The notes under the pieces are model-generated. The model was not told where the DNA came from. It made no database searches and worked only from the letters and a program-made list of their open reading frames with translations. Positions 1 to 6,596 of a stretch of DNA of 10,011 nucleotides are shown here, piece after piece. The stretch comes from Burkholderiales bacterium (GTDB lineage: Bacteria; Pseudomonadota; Gammaproteobacteria; Burkholderiales; Burkholderiaceae). The DNA is taken from positions 1-10,011 of the forward strand of contig CAHJWV010000179.1 of assembly GCA_903643055.1 (NCBI GenBank). The letters run 5' to 3'. A program made the translations under genes and the position numbers. Within the stretch, counting starts at the first letter, position 1; every line of letters begins with the position of its first letter.

Positions 1-116
1 TGCCAAGCGGGATAACTGGCCGCGTAGATCGACGAGGCCGCGAGCAGCGCGGTAAGCATGCTCACCAGGCGCAAGTGGCGCGGGCGTGAGCGGGTGGTAG
101 ACGCAATGGCTGGCAT
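1..116 (-). CDS. Exported protein of unknown function, N-terminal part only
   Basis: An ATG at 114-116 (minus strand) opens a frame that stays open to the window edge, giving 38 residues. Upstream is GGAG about 10 bases before the ATG, an acceptable ribosome binding site. The N-terminus is arginine-rich (TTRSRPRHLR), followed by a hydrophobic core (MLTALLAASSIYAA) and an Ala-x-Ala style cleavage site, so it looks like a Sec signal peptide. A second possible start is the internal Met of the MLTALL segment. The mature part lies outside the window, so the function cannot be judged. It has the same orientation as the interrupted exported-protein gene just upstream (191-604). Confidence 0.55.
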   Translation of the reverse strand, partial: MPAIASTTRSRPRHLRLVSMLTALLAASSIYAASYPAW

Positions 117-190
117 GGATGTGGATCTCCAGATGGGCGGCCGGTTGGGCATTCCGGCACTACTGTGGTCGGGTTTTCGCTCAGCTGCGA

Positions 191-604
191 TCACGAATGA
201 CGCAGAGCTAGGGCGAACAATTTGACTCTACTCACCCGAATACCATTTAAGTACCACTGACGGGTGAAAGTGGTAATGGTTTGTGCGGGCGACCAGCGGC
301 AAACCCGCTTCGGCCCAGGCCGCAGTGCCATCTCGCGCATATGGATTTCGACCTTCGGGTCGAGCCATTCGTGCAGCTCCTGCGAGACATAGCGCGCCAG
401 CGGGCCGGTGCCACAGGTTACGACCCTGCGCTGCGGCACAAACCAGCCGCCAATCATGTGGCGTTTGCTGGCTGCCGTGCAGCGCGCCTGCGGATCGCGA
501 TAGAGCAGGTACTGGCGATAACGGTCTGCGCCGGGCTGGGCATGCAAGGCCGGCAGACAGACAGTCGTCGTGAGCAACCCGGTCTTCTAGCAGCGCGTCG
601 ACAT
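191..604 (-). pseudogene. Small exported protein gene interrupted by an amber codon (or restarted at an internal TTG)
   Basis: The frame read from ATG 604-602 gives MSTRC, then TAG at 587-589, then KTGLLTTTVCLPALHAQ and about 115 more residues to the stop at 191. Read through the TAG, the N-terminus is a normal signal peptide: basic residues, a hydrophobic stretch and a cleavage site after LHA. Downstream codons have GC-rich third positions and a natural-looking composition (for example PLARYVSQELHEWLDP), so this frame was coding. A TTG at 575-577 with AGAAG six bases upstream could restart translation, but it would leave only about 13 residues before the cleavage site and no positive charge, which is short for export. 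I do not recognise the family. An overlapping open frame at 228-653 is less protein-like. A sequencing error at the TAG is an alternative to true inactivation. Confidence 0.45.
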
Positions 605-698
605 CACGGCGAATCACAGCTTCTCGTCCAGCACGTGCCCGCGGGCGCATCAAGCCGACGGTCAGAACGGCTGCAACCGATGCTCAGGCTCGACGCCA

Positions 699-1076
699 TC
701 GTGCTTGCGAGGGCCACAGGCGCTGCGTCGCGTGGCCGAGCTGCGCGGCCGGTGCCCGGGCATCGCCGATGCAATCGACGACACCACCGCGCGGCGCGGC
801 CTAGGCGCATGCGGCCGGGCTGAGCGCGGGCTCGTTCGATGGCGCACAATGGATCGTTGACCGCGAAGGCTGGCTGCGGGCCTACGGGCCACCGAAGCGC
901 GTCGGTTGACGAAGGCCGAGCGCATCAAGCACCCCAGCTTCGCAGTCCTCGCCTTCGCTCTCGACCGCTGCCAACAGTCTTGGCGAATTGGTCAAACGCC
1001 GACGCACAGACCAGATAACGATCCCATGAATTCTCATTTGCCCTGGCTAAACCAACCCCGTACCGTTATCCGATGA
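699..1076 (+). pseudogene. Degraded coding remnant, family not recognised
   Basis: Three short stretches on the plus strand look like former coding sequence. At about 723-800 the frame reads LRRVAELRGRCPGIADAIDD. At 826-906, in another frame, it reads SFDGAQWIVDREGWLRAYGP and ends at a TGA. From about 891, back in the first frame, it reads EARRLTKAERIKHPSFAVLA and runs on to a stop at 1074-1076. Third codon positions in these pieces are mostly G or C. The first and last pieces share a frame but are separated by a TGA at 858-860, and the middle piece needs two frameshifts. This fits a decayed gene, but no start or ribosome binding site is visible and I cannot name the family. Chance open frames in GC-rich DNA remain possible. 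Confidence 0.3.
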
Positions 1077-1330
1077 ATACATTCTTATCTCTGCCAGCCG
1101 CTCACCCGGCTGTTCGTGGGTTGAGACAACCCTCCACGCTGCTGCGCCGCGACCGATGTGATTTCAGCCAAGGGCTAGCTTGCCACCTGCCCACCTGATA
1201 CCGGCTTGATGGGCCTGAAACTCAGGCCTGCCCGCACCAACCCGCGGCCCCAAGCCCGACCCGCCTTTCTCGGATACTTAGCTCGCCCGGCCATCGTGTT
1301 AGCCGGAACCCACCCACCAGGAGTTTCCCC
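1077..1330. other. Intergenic stretch before the thioredoxin-like gene
   Basis: I see no supported gene here. It must contain the promoter of the gene at 1331, but no convincing -35/-10 pair stands out. Its only clear signal is the ribosome binding site AGGAG at about 1319-1323, seven bases before that start. Confidence 0.5.
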
Positions 1331-1786
1331 ATGCGTGCATTTGTCGCAACCGCTTTGATCGCATTGAGTTCATTGAGCTTGGCCGCATCGCTTCCCTATG
1401 ACGAAGCCGCAGACGCCAAGGCCGAGATCCAGGCCACGCTTGTCGATGCGAAGAAAGCCAATGTCCCGGTCCTCGTCGTCTTTGGTGCCAACTGGTGCGG
1501 CGACTGCAAGCTGCTCGACGCCGCGTTCAAGGGCGAGACCAACGCACCGCTGATCGAGAAAAATTTCAAGGTTGTCAAAGTCAATGTCGGGCGCTTCGAC
1601 CACAACGTCGAGATCGCCGAAGCGTATGGCGTGCCACTGAAAAAAGGCATTCCAGCCGTCGCGGTGCTGGCTTCGGATGGCAAGGTCACCTACGCGACCC
1701 GCGAAGGCGAACTCGCCAACGCCAGGAAACTGGGCGAGCACGGCATCTATGACTTTTTCGTCAAGGTGGCCGACGCCGGCAAATAA
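1331..1786 (+). CDS. Exported thioredoxin-family protein
   Basis: A 151-residue protein with a Sec signal peptide (residues 1 to about 19: MRAFVATALIALSSLSLAA), so the mature protein should be periplasmic or extracytoplasmic. The thioredoxin fold is shown by the redox motif WCGDCK (Trp55, Cys56, Cys59) after the beta strand PVLVVFGAN, and by the expected cis-proline loop GIPAV (Pro108). The length suits a single thioredoxin domain. The two cysteines would reduce or exchange disulfides in exported proteins; WCGDC is typical of thioredoxin-like proteins of the DUF953/thioredoxin_7 kind rather than of cytoplasmic TrxA (WCGPC). AGGAG seven bases upstream supports the ATG. It stands alone: the next gene is a decayed one 91 bp downstream. 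The physiological substrate is unknown. Confidence 0.9.
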   Translation: MRAFVATALIALSSLSLAASLPYDEAADAKAEIQATLVDAKKANVPVLVVFGANWCGDCKLLDAAFKGETNAPLIEKNFKVVKVNVGRFDHNVEIAEAYGVPLKKGIPAVAVLASDGKVTYATREGELANARKLGEHGIYDFFVKVADAGK

Positions 1787-1877
1787 GATGAAATATGCCC
1801 GGCAAGCACCAGCGGATTTATCGCCTCGCTGGCTGTAAAAAACGCGCTCTTATCAAATGAGGTTTTCAGGAGTGCAA

Positions 1878-2254
1878 ATGGGCTATTTCAATGGGCTTGC
1901 AGGCTTCAGCCTCAAGCCAGACGCAGAAGGCAGAACGGGCTCTATCCATTTATTTTGAGTGCTCGGCAAAGGCCGGGTGCGGCCCGATCAGGCTGCCGAG
2001 GAAGATGTACGGCAGTTTCTGATTCGCTATTACATGATCATGATCAGTTGACTGGCCGTCGTCGGCATAGGCGCCGCGGTCCATTGGATGGGGTCGGTTG
2101 CGATCACACCCGCCCTCGTCGCCTGGTTCTATCTCGGCAACCGATCGCTACCTGCTTTGGGCAAAGCGCCGCTGAGGCTTGCAGCGAGGCAGCCTACCGC
2201 TCGAACAGGATGAATTCAACGCGGCTGTACGACGCGCCTGAATCCCTCCACCGA
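1878..2254 (+). pseudogene. Decayed small inner-membrane protein gene with in-frame TGA codons
   Basis: AGGAG (1868-1872) five bases before ATG 1878 is an excellent ribosome binding site. The frame reads MGYFNGLAGFSLKPDAEGRT, meets TGA at 1956-1958, continues VLGKGRVRPDQAAEEDVRQF, meets a second TGA at 2049-2051, then continues through a hydrophobic segment (LAVVGIGAAVHW, ITPALVAWFYLGNR). The layout, a short N-terminal domain with a VLGKG motif and then two membrane helices, is one I recall from small proteobacterial membrane proteins. Just before the first TGA the neighbouring frame reads LYPFIL, close to the (F)YPFG expected before VLGKG, so a local compensated frameshift is likely. Near 2165 the coding-like frame shifts again (AAYRSNRMNSTR) and runs into the end of the convergent oxidoreductase gene. 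The gene is almost surely non-functional. Confidence 0.7.
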
Positions 2255-3466
2255 TCAGGCCACCACCACCCGGCGCGGGTCGGCGGCGATCCAGATCTCC
2301 TCGCGATCGGGCCGCGGCGGGTAGATCAGCTCGGTGTTGATCTGAAGCTTCAAAGCCTTGGCTTCGAGTCCCTCCGATTGCACCTCGCGCTGCCAGCCTT
2401 CGGTATAAACCGCACCCCAGGGACCGAGATCCAGGCAGGTGACGTACCTCGGCTGGCGGTAAGAAATCTTGGGCAGCGCCAACAGGTCGGCCACCACGTT
2501 ATACCCAGCCGAACGACCCAAGGCCATCGCGTGCTGGCATGACATCAGCGCGAAGTTTCCTGCGTCATCGGTCGCGGCGCGCGCTGCATCGCCCGCAGCA
2601 AATACGTTCTTGACGCCAATCACCTGCAGGACGCAGTCAACATGCAAACGGCCGACGGCATCGCGCTGGCCTGGGATCTGTTCGGTCAACGAGGTGGCAC
2701 GCAGGCCGGCCGTCCAGATCACCGTCAACGCGTCGATGCGCTCGCCGCTGGAGGTGACCACGCCGTTGGCATCGATCACCTCGGCTGCAGCGCCCACCTT
2801 CCAGCTCACTCCTTGGGCTAGCAGCGCTTTCTCGATCACAGGGCGCGGGCCCGGGCCGAGATCGGGGCCGATCGCATCAGCGCGTTCAATGACGATGACG
2901 TGAACATCGGCTTCGGGCCCGAAAACACCGCGCAGGCGCGAAGGCATTTCGGCGGCAGTCTCGATGCCGGTGAATCCGCCACCCACCACCACCACGGTGT
3001 TACGTGCACGCGTCGCCGGCAGGCTGGCCAGGCTTTGCAGATGCTGCTCGAGTTCGACCGCCTCATCGAACTGATCGACGCTCCAGGCGTGTTCACGCAG
3101 CCCAGCAACCGGTGGCAGAAAAACGCGGCTGCCTGCCGCCAGCACGAGCCGGTCATAGCTCAGGGTGGAAAGCACACCGGCAGCATCGATCACGTCGACC
3201 TCCTGCGTGCCAGTGCGAATCGCCTGCACCCAGCCTGGCTGGAATCGAACGCCTACCGCGTCGAACACCGCCGCCAGCGGCGCCTTCATGTCATCGACCG
3301 GGCGTGCATAAAGGCGGGGGCGAATCTCCAGGTTCGGCTGCGGTGCGATCACCACGATCTCGACCGAACCATCGTTCTGCTTCGCCCCGTTCAACGCACG
3401 GGCAGCGCCCAATGCGCTCCACATGCCTGCGAAACCAGCGCCCACCACCAAGATACGTTTTGCCAT
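2255..3466 (-). CDS. NAD(P)/FAD-dependent oxidoreductase, type II NADH dehydrogenase-like
   Basis: A 403-residue two-dinucleotide-binding flavoprotein. The FAD site is the N-terminal GAGFAG (residues 9-14), the NAD(P)H site is GGGFTG (162-167) with Glu169 and Glu173 behind it, and the second FAD segment is the FAAGDAA motif (Asp293). Order and spacing match NDH-2/pyridine nucleotide-disulfide reductases, and no CxxxxC redox pair is present. The length is close to NDH-2 (about 430), but there is no obvious C-terminal membrane helix. It would oxidise NAD(P)H with a quinone or other acceptor. I chose the ATG at 3466 (MAKRILVVGAG) because the flavin motif starts at once, as in relatives; an upstream ATG at 3487 adds seven residues, and neither start has a good ribosome binding site. 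It diverges from the cupin/Rrf2 operon and shares its twin operators, so it is probably under Rrf2 control. The specific electron acceptor is unknown. Confidence 0.85.
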   Translation of the reverse strand: MAKRILVVGAGFAGMWSALGAARALNGAKQNDGSVEIVVIAPQPNLEIRPRLYARPVDDMKAPLAAVFDAVGVRFQPGWVQAIRTGTQEVDVIDAAGVLSTLSYDRLVLAAGSRVFLPPVAGLREHAWSVDQFDEAVELEQHLQSLASLPATRARNTVVVVGGGFTGIETAAEMPSRLRGVFGPEADVHVIVIERADAIGPDLGPGPRPVIEKALLAQGVSWKVGAAAEVIDANGVVTSSGERIDALTVIWTAGLRATSLTEQIPGQRDAVGRLHVDCVLQVIGVKNVFAAGDAARAATDDAGNFALMSCQHAMALGRSAGYNVVADLLALPKISYRQPRYVTCLDLGPWGAVYTEGWQREVQSEGLEAKALKLQINTELIYPPRPDREEIWIAADPRRVVVA

Positions 3467-3531
3467 TGTGTTGACTCTGCCCTTCATGGGCCGCTGATGC
3501 GGCGAAATACTTCAAGGCCCCCTGACGCCAC

Positions 3532-3546
3532 GGCTGCGACGCAGCC
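3532..3546. repeat. Palindrome in the leader of the oxidoreductase gene
   Basis: GGCTGCG-A-CGCAGCC is a perfect inverted repeat around one central base. It lies between the predicted promoter (3603-3631, minus) and the start codon, so it would form a hairpin of at least six pairs in the roughly 110-130 base leader of the oxidoreductase mRNA. No T-run follows on either strand, so it is not a normal terminator. Confidence 0.4.
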
Positions 3547-3595
3547 TTATCGATCAAGGTGCAGGCACGCCGTGTGAGTTCATGAGGGGAAAAAT

Positions 3596-3631
3596 GACTA
3601 CGACTATATGAGTCGTAGTCAAGTTTCACAA
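3596..3631 (-). promoter_or_regulatory. Promoter plus palindromic operator for the oxidoreductase gene
   Basis: On the minus strand, -35 TTGTGA (3626-3631) and -10 TATAGT (3603-3608) are separated by exactly 17 bp, a good sigma-70 promoter. A palindrome covers the spacer and the -10: GACTACGACT (3596-3605) and AGTCGTAGTC (3611-3620) are perfect 10-bp inverted arms around a 5-bp centre. A near-identical site sits at 3720-3742 over the promoter of the divergent cupin gene. Position and symmetry fit a dimeric repressor that blocks RNA polymerase, most simply the Rrf2 protein encoded at 4298. Binding is inferred. Confidence 0.7.
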
Positions 3632-3707
3632 GCACTCGGCTTTCGGGTAACCACAAGCCCGACTCGCGCGGATACCTTTGTTGATGAGCCTTGTGCTGCG
3701 ATGGCAA

Positions 3708-3742
3708 TTGACACCCAATCTACGACTCATACAATCCTAGTT
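3708..3742 (+). promoter_or_regulatory. Promoter plus second operator copy for the cupin-Rrf2 operon
   Basis: -35 TTGACA (3708-3713) and -10 TACAAT (3730-3735) with a 16-bp spacer form a near-consensus sigma-70 promoter. The 23-bp stretch 3720-3742 begins CTACGACTCATA, identical over 12 bp to the minus-strand sequence of the operator at 3596-3618, and agrees with it at 19 of 23 positions overall. It overlaps the spacer and the -10. The expected start point is near 3742, about 80 bases before the cupin ATG. Confidence 0.7.
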
Positions 3743-3823
3743 TGACTGTGTCACCCTTTGGGCACAGCCTACAGGCCTGAAGGAATCAGGGCCTTGATTC
3801 GTTCCTTCAACTCGGAAATTCAG

Positions 3824-4252
3824 ATGAACCGTAGACACACCCATCTCGCGCGGCTAATTGGTGCCGCAGCCCTTGCCGCTTCTGGCGTCGTCCACGCAGC
3901 CGATGCCGAAGCACCGCGCGAGACGGTCGCACCGGCCTTCGCTCATGCCATCGCCAACGTGCCCGGCAAGACGCTGACCGCGCTGGTCGTGACTTATCCG
4001 CCCGGCGGCACAACGCCAGCCCATCGCCATGGCAAATCGTTCGTCGTCGGTTATGTGCTGGAAGGGGCGATCCGCAGCCGCCTGGGCGATGGCAAGGAAC
4101 AAGTCTTCCACGCTGGCGAGAGCTGGACGGAAACACCCGGCGCGCACCACACCGTGAGCGGCAACGCGAGCAGTACCGAGCCCGCCAAGATGCTGGCGAT
4201 CTTCGTCGCCGACAGCAAAGACAAGGACCTGGTGAAGCTCGACCCGAAATAA
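3824..4252 (+). CDS. Exported single-domain cupin protein
   Basis: A 142-residue protein with a clear signal peptide (MNRRHTHLARLIGAAALAAS, cleavage near VHA-AD, residue 25), hence probably periplasmic. Cupin motif 1 is PAHRHGKSFVVGYVLEG (metal ligands His67 and His69) and motif 2 is GESWTETPGAHHTVSGN (His108 or His109). The glutamate normally found a few residues after HxH is not in its usual place, so the metal site may be non-standard. The longer frame from a TTG at 3758 is not used: ATG 3824 gives a proper signal peptide and has GGAA upstream. Small exported cupins of this type often lie beside oxidoreductases and stress regulators; their substrate is generally unknown. It is first in an operon with the Rrf2 gene, 45 bp downstream. 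Confidence 0.85.
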   Translation: MNRRHTHLARLIGAAALAASGVVHAADAEAPRETVAPAFAHAIANVPGKTLTALVVTYPPGGTTPAHRHGKSFVVGYVLEGAIRSRLGDGKEQVFHAGESWTETPGAHHTVSGNASSTEPAKMLAIFVADSKDKDLVKLDPK

Positions 4253-4297
4253 GCCGCGTCAGCTACGATTGAATCTCCTCCTGCCTTCGGAGTTTGA

Positions 4298-4801
4298 TTG
4301 AGTCATATCAGTGTCGGCGTTGAATATGGGCTGCACTGCCTGCTGCACCTGGCTGGCCCGCCGCTCGGCGTTTCGGTGGCCAGCGTGCGCGATCTGGCCG
4401 ATTTGCAAGGGCTGTCGAACGACTACGTGGCCAAGCTTTTCACCAAGCTGCGCAAGGCCGGCCTGACGGTTGCCATCGAAGGAAAAAACGGGGGCTTTCG
4501 CTTGGCCAAGCACGCAGACCAGATCAGCGTGCTGGATGTCGTTTACGCCATCGACGGCATCAAGCCCCTCTTCGAATGCCAGGACGTTCGAGCGCAATGC
4601 GCCGTGTTCGACGGGCAGGCGCCACGCTGGGCCACCCGAGGGGTGTGCTCGGTCCATTCGGTCATGCTCAATGCCGAAAAGAGCATGCGAGAGGTTCTCG
4701 CGTCTCAGAAGCTGTCTGACCTCATCGCAGGCGTCAGCGCGAAAGCACCTGGCAGCTTCGGCACCCACGTTGTTCGCTGGATGGAAAACCGCGGCGCCTG
4801 A
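4298..4801 (+). CDS. Rrf2-family transcriptional regulator with three cysteines
   Basis: A 167-residue protein with the typical Rrf2 opening (MSHISVGVEYGLHCLLHLA) and a winged helix-turn-helix: recognition region about residues 27-55 (VRDLADLQGLSNDYVAKLFT), wing GKNGGFRLA (62-70). It starts at TTG 4298, supported by GGAG at 4289-4292 five bases upstream and by family alignment. The effector region holds Cys94, Cys101 and Cys117, comparable to the three cysteines that bind an iron-sulfur cluster in IscR and NsrR, but spaced C-x6-C-x15-C rather than the tight IscR/NsrR pattern. Family knowledge suggests sensing of redox, nitric oxide or cluster status; a thiol switch is also possible. It lies in one operon with the cupin gene, diverges from the oxidoreductase gene, and is the obvious candidate to bind the twin operators at 3596-3618 and 3720-3742. 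Confidence 0.88.
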   Translation: MSHISVGVEYGLHCLLHLAGPPLGVSVASVRDLADLQGLSNDYVAKLFTKLRKAGLTVAIEGKNGGFRLAKHADQISVLDVVYAIDGIKPLFECQDVRAQCAVFDGQAPRWATRGVCSVHSVMLNAEKSMREVLASQKLSDLIAGVSAKAPGSFGTHVVRWMENRGA

Positions 4802-4826
4802 CGGCCTGCCCCTATCAGTAGACCCG

Positions 4827-6089
4827 TCAGGAGACCAGTTCTCCGCCCCCACTCGTTGCGGCACCAACATGACGCTCAAGTGATGCGTTATCACCCTCCC
4901 GAAGCCCGGCACAAATCTGATCTCGCGTCATTTTGGCGCTGTAAAGACGTTCATCGGCCGTGCGCATCAGCTGCTCGATGTCCTCTGCCGTATTCAGCGA
5001 CAGCACACATTCGGCGACGCCCCCACTGACCGTGACCGATATCTCGGCCCTGTCGCACAGGGGGCTGGCCCGCGTTTCTTTGCGCACCCGTTCGGCCACT
5101 CGCACGGCCTGCGCAACATCTGTATCGGGCAGCACCATCACGAACTCTTCCCCGCCCCAACGGGCTGTGATATCACCGCGCCTCGAATACTTCGTCAGCC
5201 TGCTGGCAAAGCCACGCAGCACTTCATCGCCAGTCGCGTGGCCATATCGGTCATTGACCTTCTTGAAGTGGTCGATGTCAAAGATCACCAAGCTCAGCGG
5301 GCGCTTGGCGCGATGAGCGCGTTCAATGTCGCGCTCAAGCAGCGTCATCAAGCCACGGCGGTTCAGCAGGCCCGTCAATGCATCGCTGGTGCTCAACTCG
5401 GCCAGTTGCTGGCGCACCTGCTCCTGCAGCAAGGTCATGAAGCCCAGCGTCAACAACAGGCTCACGACGATTTGCGTCAGCAGCCCCCGGACCAGAGCGT
5501 CCGAGACATTCGGGTTGGCAAATGGACCCACAGCCGCCACGCGCAAGATCATCATCACAAAGGTGACGCAGGTGATCGTCAGCATCACGCGTGCGCCCCA
5601 ATAGCGCCGGCTCAGGCGCACGAGCGGCAGCATCAGAAGCACTGATCCCACTCCCACTACCGCGCCCAAGGCTCTCAGGCGGATGGCGCCGTCATCGATC
5701 ACACCCCAAGACAGCGCCATCCAGGCAATTGAAATGCAGCAAGATTCCAAAGGCGCGCGATACCAATTGAGGCGTTGACCCTCCACCCTCAGCAGCGCAC
5801 GCCGGCGCCACCAAAACGCAGAAGCAACGAAAGCACCCGGGATGACACCCGCTGGCACGCCATCGACGAACGACAACCTCAGCCCGGCCAGAAGCGGCGA
5901 TCGCTGTTCATGCAGAAGCGCCAGGTTGGCCAGATAGAGGCACAGATCGGCCGTGGCCCAGCTGATCGGGCCGGCCGTCACTTGCCGAAGCGTCAACCGG
6001 TTGACGACCAACATCAGCGACACGATGAAGCAAATCAGCGTGTTCACCACGATGATCGTCGGCAGGTCCAGAACGAAGGTTTGATTCAC
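4827..6089 (-). CDS. Membrane-bound diguanylate cyclase (GGDEF domain)
   Basis: A 420-residue protein. Residues 1 to about 225 are hydrophobic, with roughly six or seven predicted membrane segments (for example 10-30, 78-94, 138-157, 168-188, 203-222), forming an integral-membrane sensor I cannot assign to a named MASE type. Residues 233 to about 395 are a GGDEF domain: DALTGLLNRRG (236-246), metal-binding FDIDHFKKVND (269-279), active-site GGEEF (311-315) and product-inhibition RxxD (Arg302-Asp305) at the right distance upstream. All key residues are present, so it should make cyclic di-GMP from two GTP and be feedback-inhibited. It starts at GTG 6089 directly before the first membrane helix; no strong ribosome binding site is seen. 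It ends 25 bp from the convergent Rrf2 gene. It lies 33 bp downstream of the interrupted ORF 6123-6551 and may be read from a promoter further upstream. There is no EAL domain. Confidence 0.92.
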   Translation of the reverse strand: MNQTFVLDLPTIIVVNTLICFIVSLMLVVNRLTLRQVTAGPISWATADLCLYLANLALLHEQRSPLLAGLRLSFVDGVPAGVIPGAFVASAFWWRRRALLRVEGQRLNWYRAPLESCCISIAWMALSWGVIDDGAIRLRALGAVVGVGSVLLMLPLVRLSRRYWGARVMLTITCVTFVMMILRVAAVGPFANPNVSDALVRGLLTQIVVSLLLTLGFMTLLQEQVRQQLAELSTSDALTGLLNRRGLMTLLERDIERAHRAKRPLSLVIFDIDHFKKVNDRYGHATGDEVLRGFASRLTKYSRRGDITARWGGEEFVMVLPDTDVAQAVRVAERVRKETRASPLCDRAEISVTVSGGVAECVLSLNTAEDIEQLMRTADERLYSAKMTRDQICAGLREGDNASLERHVGAATSGGGELVS

Positions 6090-6122
6090 GATGCCGCTTT
6101 ATCGGCAACGCACATTCTTCCT

Positions 6123-6551
6123 TTAAATCCCGGGCTTTCCCAATCCGACAGCCGCCCTGAAATTGGGTGGTTCGTTGGATGGTTCGGCTTGGCTACCGCC
6201 ACGCTTGGCAGCATGTCGGGCACGGGTATGGTCGGCCAGCACATGGCGCGTCAGGCTCGAAGCCCAGCCGAAAGTGCGCGCGCGATGCCCACTGAATTTG
6301 GCCCTGACGCGCCAGGCGGAGGTCGGCTGCATGAACCAGGACGTGCGCTGCAGCGTATGACCGTCGCGTTCGCGCCGCAGATGATGCCGGGCGAGCTGCC
6401 TCGACTCGTCATCGGCCAAGGGCAGCAATCGATCTAACGCGGTCACGTCACGCAGAGTTCAGCGTTGAAGCAATTCGGTCGTGGCGCTCGAATCAAGCGC
6501 CATCTCGGCCGCGGCCAGCTGCCGACCGAAGAATCTGTGCGTCAACTGCAT
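6123..6551 (-). pseudogene. Small ORF of unknown function broken by one in-frame TGA
   Basis: On the minus strand, GAGGAGG (6557-6563) lies five bases before ATG 6551, the strongest ribosome binding site in the window. The frame encodes 30 residues (MQLTHRFFGRQLAAAEMALD, then SSATTELLQR), meets TGA at 6459-6461, and continues in the same frame for 111 residues (TLRDVTALDRLLPLADDESR onwards) to TAA at 6123-6125. Both halves read as a soluble, charged, alpha-helical protein rich in Arg and Leu; the last 30 residues look less natural. A GTG at 6446 could restart translation but has no clear ribosome binding site. It sits 45 bp after the MocR gene and 33 bp before the diguanylate cyclase, all on one strand. 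I do not recognise the family. It could be a pseudogene, a sequencing error, or a genuine 30-residue peptide. Confidence 0.4.
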
Positions 6552-6596
6552 GCCATCCTCCTCGTTGTTTGGGTCGGCCTGCTGCGCCGCCTCACC

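Noticed and set aside
281..823. Long plus-strand open frame opposite the exported-protein gene
   Set aside because: Arg/Ala/Pro-rich composition typical of shadow frames in GC-rich DNA, and no ribosome binding site.
1073..1198. 41-codon frame starting MNTFLSLPAAHPAVRG
   Set aside because: No ribosome binding site and no recognisable composition; likely chance.
1795..1850. Possible terminator after the thioredoxin-like gene (CCAGCG ... CGCTGG)
   Set aside because: Stem of six with a 12-base loop and no T-run on the plus strand; not a convincing terminator.
3594..3611. Leader peptide MTTTI with AGGGG upstream on the plus strand
   Set aside because: Five codons lying entirely in the palindromic operator; the plus-strand promoter is downstream of it.
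4271..4293. Third operator copy just before the Rrf2 start (CTACGATT)
   Set aside because: Only the first six bases match the twin operators; the rest diverges and no symmetric arm is present.
1878..6461. TGA read as tryptophan (recoding), since several small frames are interrupted only by TGA
   Set aside because: Intact genes here use TGG for tryptophan (for example Trp55 of the thioredoxin-like protein) and end at TGA (the oxidoreductase and MocR genes). No selenocysteine element is visible. Decay explains the stops better.
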